This document shows positions 6,131-9,719 of a stretch of DNA of 9,719 nt, in pieces. The notes under the pieces were generated by a model. That model searched no databases. It worked only from the letters and a program-made list of their open reading frames with translations, and had not been told where the DNA came from. How positions within the stretch are numbered: the first letter of the stretch is position 1; each line of letters begins with the position of its first letter. This DNA is from Chloroflexota bacterium (lineage in GTDB: Bacteria > Chloroflexota > Anaerolineae > B4-G1): positions 1 through 9,719 of the forward strand of contig QMOC01000047.1 in the NCBI GenBank assembly GCA_003648085.1. The letters run 5' to 3'. Both the position numbers and the translations under genes were made by a program.

Positions 6131-8998
6131 TCACCAGCGATTGGGTCGTCTCCACCGGCCGGCAATCCACATGACGATCAACGGCACCACGCCGCCGAGC
6201 AGCGCCATCCATCCTGCTGCCCACACGCCATTCCGCTCCCGCAGCCAGGGGGCCTCCGGCACACTCAGAGCGTAAAGCACATACAGTGCGAATCCGCCTA
6301 TCATACACCACAGCGCCAGGCGCAAAGCCCGGCTGACCGGCCCGTTGTTCAGACGCACAACATAGTACCCCGTGCCGCTGGCAATCAGGACGCCCATCAG
6401 GGCCAGCACCAGATCCAACGGTCCGGCCTCCTCTGTTACAGATACCTCCTCCTCCTCACCCCCTGGCCCAGGCGTCGGTTGTGGCGTTTCTTCGATCTCC
6501 GGTTCTGGCTCCGGTGTAGGTGTGGGTGTCGGTGTGGGCGTAGACGTGGGCGTGGGCGTTGGGGAAACGATAATCGCCGGTTCCCCCTCTGGAATCATGA
6601 TTTGCAGACAGAGCGTGCGTGGAACGGGGTCCGCCTGGACAGATATGTCGAGTTGCCCTGTTCGCTCCAGCATGTACGTCATTTCGGCCACACCACCACG
6701 GGTGACTGCTATATCGGAGTGTTCCAGCCCCTCTTGCGGATAGGTGAAGATAAACTGGACAGGGGTGCCGTCGGGCACAGGATGACCGTTGTGGTCGAGG
6801 ATCACCCCGGTATGCAATCTCAATACGTCGCCAATTTCAAGCCTGGGGGGTTCCGGTGTCGGCTGTCCCTCCTCGGTTGGCTCCGGTGTTGGTTGACCCT
6901 CCCCGGCTGGCTCGCTGATTTTCTCGTAGTAGAGCGTGATGGTCTGTTCAGGATCGGGAGAGGTCTGGGTCAGCAGATCATAGTTGACACCGGTCACACT
7001 GACCGGCGGAGTCCCCACCGGTGCAAACTCGCCGAATAGAGCCCGCACAGACGATTCAATAAAGAGTTCTACCCGGCTGTAGGCCACATAGTAGGCTCTT
7101 AGTTTGCTGATCTCGGTCGCGTCCAGGTAGTAGGGGGCGTCGTAAGCCAGCACGACCAGGCGAGGATTGCGCAATGCGTCGGCTCGCTCGGCGAGAAAGC
7201 GCCGCACGGCTTCCGATTGGGGCGGATCGCCATTCGGGTTAAGCATGGCGAAGATAATCCAATCAGCGTTCTGCAGTGCCGTCTCGACGGGGGATGGCGG
7301 AGTTGGCGTGATGACCTCGCCGGCCGCAGGGGTTGGCGTGGGAGGCGATGGCGGTGTGCTCAGGTATGCTTCCAATTGATCGAAGGTGAAACTGGTCACC
7401 AGTGCCGGATTAACCTGCCCCGTCGCGTCCGGGCCGTAGAGCCGCACAATCGTGTCTCGCAGCGCAAGGGGGTCAATGTAGGGCACGGGGACGCACGTGG
7501 CACAGGGTCGCTCCTCTCGGCCGTCGGTGAAGATGACGATGTGGTCCTCGGAAGTCGGAGGAGAGGGAACCAGGTCAGGTGAAGGAGGTGAGAGGAGCGT
7601 GATAGCATCGCGACTGATGGCCGAGATGGCCTCTTGATAGAGCCCCACTCGTTCGCTGACCATCTCCGCGTCCGGCTGGGTGGCAGCGAGGTTAAATGTA
7701 CCGCCATAGAGCGCGAGTTTAAGCCGCAATATACGCGCGACGGCCGCGTCCACCAGTGCCTGGAACGAGGGATCGCTATCATATTTCTCGCGGAAGAAGG
7801 CGAGCGTGGATTTGACGTTGGCGATCTGATCCTCCCAATCGTCGCTGAGCGCGAATTGAGAGAGGAGCAGGAGATCGTTCCCGGCGAGGAAGGCCTCCTG
7901 TGCGATGCGGCGGCCATTGAAACTCTGCTCACTGGGATCGTAGAAGCGGCGCAGTGCACGTACACCTAACCCATCAGAGACCGTCACACCGCCCGCTTCA
8001 CGCCAGGCGGTGAGTTCCGGCTGCCCCAGCAGCCGCTGGAGCACCTGACTGTCCACGCTGATCGGGCGGGTGGTGACGAAGCGACCGCCCTCCAGTCCCC
8101 GGAAGCGGATGTGAGACACCATCACCCCGTCCGGGCGTGCCAGCGGATCCTCGGCCCGAGCCACGGCGAAAAAGGGAGCCAGGTCAACCTGCCGCAGTTT
8201 CTCCAGCGTGCGTTGCACGGTGGAGACCTCTTCATCGAGCGAGCGGTCGGAGGCTCCCAGGCCGGGGAAGTGCTTCGCTACAACCGCGATCTGTCCCTCA
8301 GCCCCCTCGTGGACGCCGCGAATGTATGCCTGTCCCATCTGCCCCACCCAGAACGGCTCGCCTCCAAAGGCTCTCACCCCCAGGTCGCCGGCACTTCCAG
8401 GGCGCGGGTTCTCGAGCACATCCAACGACGGCCCCAGCAGCATGTTGACGCCCAAGGCGCGCAGTTCCTGCCCCACGATTTGCCCCACGGTCTCCGTATG
8501 ACTCAGATTCCAGGTAGCCCCCAACGCCATCTCCGAGGGCAACGGCGTAGTCCCATTGACGATGCTGGTGAAGGGTATGCCGTTCCCCTCGTGATTTACG
8601 GCAATGAAGAGCGGGATGAAGGGCTCAGGTGGTGTTTCTTCTTCGACAAGCGTCTCGGTCACCGGCTGTGTCGCGTCCCAGGCGGTCCGCTGAAGTTGAC
8701 CGACCAGCGTAGCCACCTGCGCGGGCGTATCGCCCTCGTTGATGATGTTGCCGTTTTCGGGCAGGAGCACTACCCCGCCGATGTGATAATCGCGGATCAA
8801 CTCCGTGATGATGGCGTCCTCGGTGACCTCGGCCCCGGGGAAGGTGACCAGAAAGAGTTGCCCGACTTTGGCCGCGCTGGACATGCGTTCCATCAGCCGC
8901 GTGACCCCATCTCCCTCCTGAGCACGGGCCATCCCAAGCGGTATCAACATAGTGACCACGAGAGTCAATGCAACCAGCCGTTTCAAGTGCTCAACCAT
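6131..8998 (-). CDS. Envelope-anchored GH3-like (beta-N-acetylhexosaminidase-type) protein with Ig-like and membrane regions (955 aa)
   Basis: A signal peptide (1-26, ending ARA before QEG) precedes a GH3 N-terminal barrel at about 34-435. The barrel carries AVNHEGNG (133-140), KHFPGLG (242-248), and VSDGLG with the likely nucleophile Asp342. A GH3 C-terminal-like alpha/beta region follows (about 485-660) with a Pro-rich insertion at 549-570. Then come a Gln-Pro-Thr-Glu linker (700-718), an Ig-like or invasin-type beta domain (about 720-802), a Thr-Pro/Glu linker (812-858) and three hydrophobic helices (about 863-882, 891-911, 927-946). It should act outside the membrane on amino-sugar glycans such as cell-wall fragments. 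In NagZ an Asp-x-His dyad lies 11 and 13 residues after the Lys of KHFPG; here these are Ser253 and Asp255, so the dyad is absent. The start ATG has only a weak AGGG site 5 nt upstream. Activity is uncertain. Confidence 0.85.
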   Translation of the reverse strand: MVEHLKRLVALTLVVTMLIPLGMARAQEGDGVTRLMERMSSAAKVGQLFLVTFPGAEVTEDAIITELIRDYHIGGVVLLPENGNIINEGDTPAQVATLVGQLQRTAWDATQPVTETLVEEETPPEPFIPLFIAVNHEGNGIPFTSIVNGTTPLPSEMALGATWNLSHTETVGQIVGQELRALGVNMLLGPSLDVLENPRPGSAGDLGVRAFGGEPFWVGQMGQAYIRGVHEGAEGQIAVVAKHFPGLGASDRSLDEEVSTVQRTLEKLRQVDLAPFFAVARAEDPLARPDGVMVSHIRFRGLEGGRFVTTRPISVDSQVLQRLLGQPELTAWREAGGVTVSDGLGVRALRRFYDPSEQSFNGRRIAQEAFLAGNDLLLLSQFALSDDWEDQIANVKSTLAFFREKYDSDPSFQALVDAAVARILRLKLALYGGTFNLAATQPDAEMVSERVGLYQEAISAISRDAITLLSPPSPDLVPSPPTSEDHIVIFTDGREERPCATCVPVPYIDPLALRDTIVRLYGPDATGQVNPALVTSFTFDQLEAYLSTPPSPPTPTPAAGEVITPTPPSPVETALQNADWIIFAMLNPNGDPPQSEAVRRFLAERADALRNPRLVVLAYDAPYYLDATEISKLRAYYVAYSRVELFIESSVRALFGEFAPVGTPPVSVTGVNYDLLTQTSPDPEQTITLYYEKISEPAGEGQPTPEPTEEGQPTPEPPRLEIGDVLRLHTGVILDHNGHPVPDGTPVQFIFTYPQEGLEHSDIAVTRGGVAEMTYMLERTGQLDISVQADPVPRTLCLQIMIPEGEPAIIVSPTPTPTSTPTPTPTPTPEPEPEIEETPQPTPGPGGEEEEVSVTEEAGPLDLVLALMGVLIASGTGYYVVRLNNGPVSRALRLALWCMIGGFALYVLYALSVPEAPWLRERNGVWAAGWMALLGGVVPLIVMWIAGRWRRPNRW

Positions 8999-9015
8999 TT
9001 TACCCTGCCGGGTAT

Positions 9016-9021
9016 ATTGTA
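9016..9021 (-). promoter_or_regulatory. Possible -10 element for the GH3-like gene
   Basis: Read on the minus strand this is TACAAT, 18 bp upstream of the GH3 start codon. The best -35 candidate (TTGCGT, 16 bp further upstream) is poor. If used, the leader would be only about 10 nt. Confidence 0.3.
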
Positions 9022-9047
9022 CTCAAAATGGGGCGAAACGCAATCAA

Positions 9048-9080
9048 AGAACCCCGACTCCTGGCAGAAGCCGGGGTTCT
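9048..9080 (-). terminator. Hairpin terminator after the small membrane protein gene
   Basis: AGAACCCCG (9048-9056) and CGGGGTTCT (9072-9080) are exact inverted copies. The 15 bases between them pair further (5 pairs including G-T), leaving a 5-nt loop, so the stem is about 14 bp. On the minus strand it is followed by TTTGATTG, a modest T-rich tail, which suits a terminator between the membrane-protein gene and the GH3 promoter. A smaller hairpin lies upstream at 9124-9139 (AAGCC/GGCTT). Confidence 0.65.
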
Positions 9081-9155
9081 GCTCAACCGCACTCTTCACA
9101 TCATAGACTTTCGGCCCTCTCGAAAGCCGGACCGGGCTTCAGTTCCTGTTCCTCA

Positions 9156-9386
9156 CTATTCTTTTCCTCCCTCTCCTCCTTCTTCCTCCTCTTCATCCTC
9201 CCATCCGATGATCCAGACACACAGGCCGGCCAGGCCAATAGTGGCCACGATCAGAGCAGCCCACTGCCCCGGCAGCAGACCCACGTCGCGAGCAGACCAC
9301 ACAAGAATGACCACCATACCGATGGCCAACACCAGCCAGGCTGTCAGGCGCGGGTGTTGACCGACGAACCGCTTCAGGGAAGACAT
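9156..9386 (-). CDS. Small two-helix membrane protein with acidic tail (76 aa), function unknown
   Basis: I do not recognise a named family. A short basic N-terminus (MSSLKRFVGQHPR) is followed by helix 1 (about 14-31), a short loop (SARDVGLLPGQ), helix 2 (about 40-61), and a strongly acidic, Gly-rich C-terminal tail (WEDEEEEEGGEGGKE). By the positive-inside rule the basic N-terminus is cytoplasmic, which puts the acidic tail on the same side. I chose the ATG at 9386 because GGAGG lies 5 nt upstream; an upstream start at 9464 would place the promoter boxes inside the coding region. It has its own promoter and a terminator, so it appears to be a single-gene unit. A membrane-anchor or accessory role is possible, but nothing in the window identifies a partner. 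Confidence 0.75.
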   Translation of the reverse strand: MSSLKRFVGQHPRLTAWLVLAIGMVVILVWSARDVGLLPGQWAALIVATIGLAGLCVWIIGWEDEEEEEGGEGGKE

Positions 9387-9396
9387 GCTCACCTCC

Positions 9397-9409
9397 GACA
9401 AAATTTGTC
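9397..9409. promoter_or_regulatory. 13-bp palindrome in the leader of the membrane-protein gene
   Basis: GACAAA-A-TTTGTC is a perfect palindrome with one central base. It sits in the predicted leader and touches the ribosome-binding site (GGAGG, 9392-9396 on the minus strand). It could be an operator or a small hairpin that affects ribosome access; which one cannot be told here. Confidence 0.45.
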
Positions 9410-9435
9410 TCTCGTTCACACCAGGCCCACACATA

Positions 9436-9464
9436 AATATACGCCCGACATTCCAAATAGTCAA
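9436..9464 (-). promoter_or_regulatory. Sigma-70-type promoter for the small membrane protein gene
   Basis: On the minus strand, TTGACT (9464-9459), a 17-bp spacer and TATATT (9441-9436) each differ from consensus by one base. The start would be near 9429 with a leader of about 42 nt. The -35 box lies 14 bp from the first hairpin of the structured region. Confidence 0.75.
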
Positions 9465-9478
9465 GCACGGGCTCGCCC

Positions 9479-9673
9479 GCCGGAGGCTCCGCCGCGCTCA
9501 AGCCTCCGGCTCACAAGCGAAGCCCCTGCGGGGCTGAGATGAGCCCCCAGGGCTTTGCCGGCTGAGCCCGGTGGTTCACCGCCGGGCGGACGTGCAAGAA
9601 ACCGGCAACGACTTTTTGGAGATGACCAGCGCCCAGATGACGCTAAACGTTCCCTGTAATATTGTCTCTCCAG
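9479..9673 (+). ncRNA. Candidate structured RNA of about 200 nt upstream of the right-edge gene (possibly IscB-type omega-RNA/HEARO)
   Basis: Several helices can be drawn by eye. Hairpin 1 is GCCGGAGGCT/AGCCTCCGGC (9479-9488 with 9501-9510, exact). Hairpin 2 is a long stem, 9520-9528 with 9548-9555 and 9530-9535 with 9542-9547, closing on a GAGATG loop with two single-base bulges. Helix 3, GCCGG/CCGGC (9557-9561 with 9602-9606), encloses hairpin 4, GCCCGGTGG/CCGCCGGGC (9566-9574 with 9579-9587), which has a TTCA loop and one G-U pair. A longer-range pair, 9617-9622 with 9667-9672 (TGGAGA/TCTCCA), encloses a 4-bp stem at 9628-9644. The flanking genes diverge from this stretch, so these are not ordinary terminators. 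IscB elements carry their guide-scaffold RNA just 5' of the protein gene in this orientation and at about this size. I inferred the identity from that arrangement, not from a covariance match. A MITE-like palindromic repeat is the main alternative. Confidence 0.5.
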
Positions 9674-9689
9674 ACAAGTATGCTATAAT
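9662..9689 (+). promoter_or_regulatory. Extended -10 promoter and inverted repeat before the right-edge gene
   Basis: TATAAT (9684-9689) is an exact -10 box preceded by TGC, an extended -10. The -35 candidate TTGTCT (9662-9667) is 16 bp upstream and matches 4 of 6 positions. TTGTCT is also half of an inverted repeat with AGACAA (9672-9677), four bases apart. Transcription would start near 9696, leaving a leader of only about 9 nt. Alternatively these bases belong to the structured RNA. Confidence 0.55.
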
Positions 9690-9704
9690 CAGTGGAGGAG
9701 AAAT

Positions 9705-9719
9705 ATGTTCGTAGTGGGC
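9705..9719 (+). CDS. Start of an unidentified protein gene, cut by the right edge (M-F-V-V-G)
   Basis: GGAGG at 9694-9698 lies 6 nt before an ATG that opens the frame Met-Phe-Val-Val-Gly to the window edge. The promoter-like TATAAT at 9684-9689 and the structured stretch upstream support a real start. Five residues cannot identify a family. A start of this kind is compatible with IscB proteins, which often open with a short Val-rich strand before a PLMP-type motif, but many other proteins begin similarly. Confidence 0.6.

Noticed and set aside
6038..7039. Plus-strand frame of 333 codons spanning the kinase end and GH3 gene
   Set aside because: The Arg/Cys-rich composition in its low-complexity part reflects the Thr-Pro/Glu linker of the opposite strand; no domain is visible.
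8111..9106. Plus-strand frame of 331 codons opposite the GH3-like gene
   Set aside because: It has no family motifs, runs through the GH3 start and promoter, and the GH3 frame has clear domains.
9387..9464. N-terminal extension of the small membrane protein to 9464
   Set aside because: It would read through the promoter -10 box and the ribosome site of the ATG at 9386.

Overview
The window looks like a high-GC chromosomal segment from an uncultured member of the Chloroflexota, probably Anaerolineae-like. The reasons are the Thr-Pro-rich linkers in exported proteins, a large envelope-anchored GH3 protein with a KHFPGLGASDR motif, a Hanks-type kinase paired with an FHA/winged-helix regulator, and good Shine-Dalgarno sites. 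This is inference from protein style; there is no rRNA or marker gene here.

Left part (1-3306): a truncated exported protein with two solute-binding modules in tandem (+) converges on a small zinc-ribbon protein and an EamA-type transporter, which probably form a minus-strand operon. A strong sigma-70 promoter then drives a 2[4Fe-4S] ferredoxin that ends in a long hairpin. The first 43 bases are an exact inverted copy of 446-488 and may be a fold-back assembly or amplification artefact.

Middle (3334-6125): a surface protein whose DNRLRE-type domain is interrupted by a 60-bp tandem Thr/Pro repeat. It is followed by a divergent pair: an FHA + OmpR-type winged-helix regulator (-) and a membrane-anchored Ser/Thr kinase (+). 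They are separated by 73 bp carrying a near-consensus promoter for the kinase. The simplest reading is a kinase and FHA-transcription-factor signalling pair.

Right part (6131-9719): a 955-residue GH3-like envelope protein with Ig-like and three-helix membrane regions (-), then a 76-residue two-helix membrane protein with an acidic tail (-) that has its own promoter. Between that gene and a start codon 15 nt from the right edge (M-F-V-V-G, +) lies about 200 bp that folds into several nested hairpins. This is the most intriguing part of the window. Its position, size and orientation fit a structured RNA placed 5' of a protein gene, as in IscB/omega-RNA (HEARO) elements, but the protein itself is off the edge and the identity is a hypothesis.
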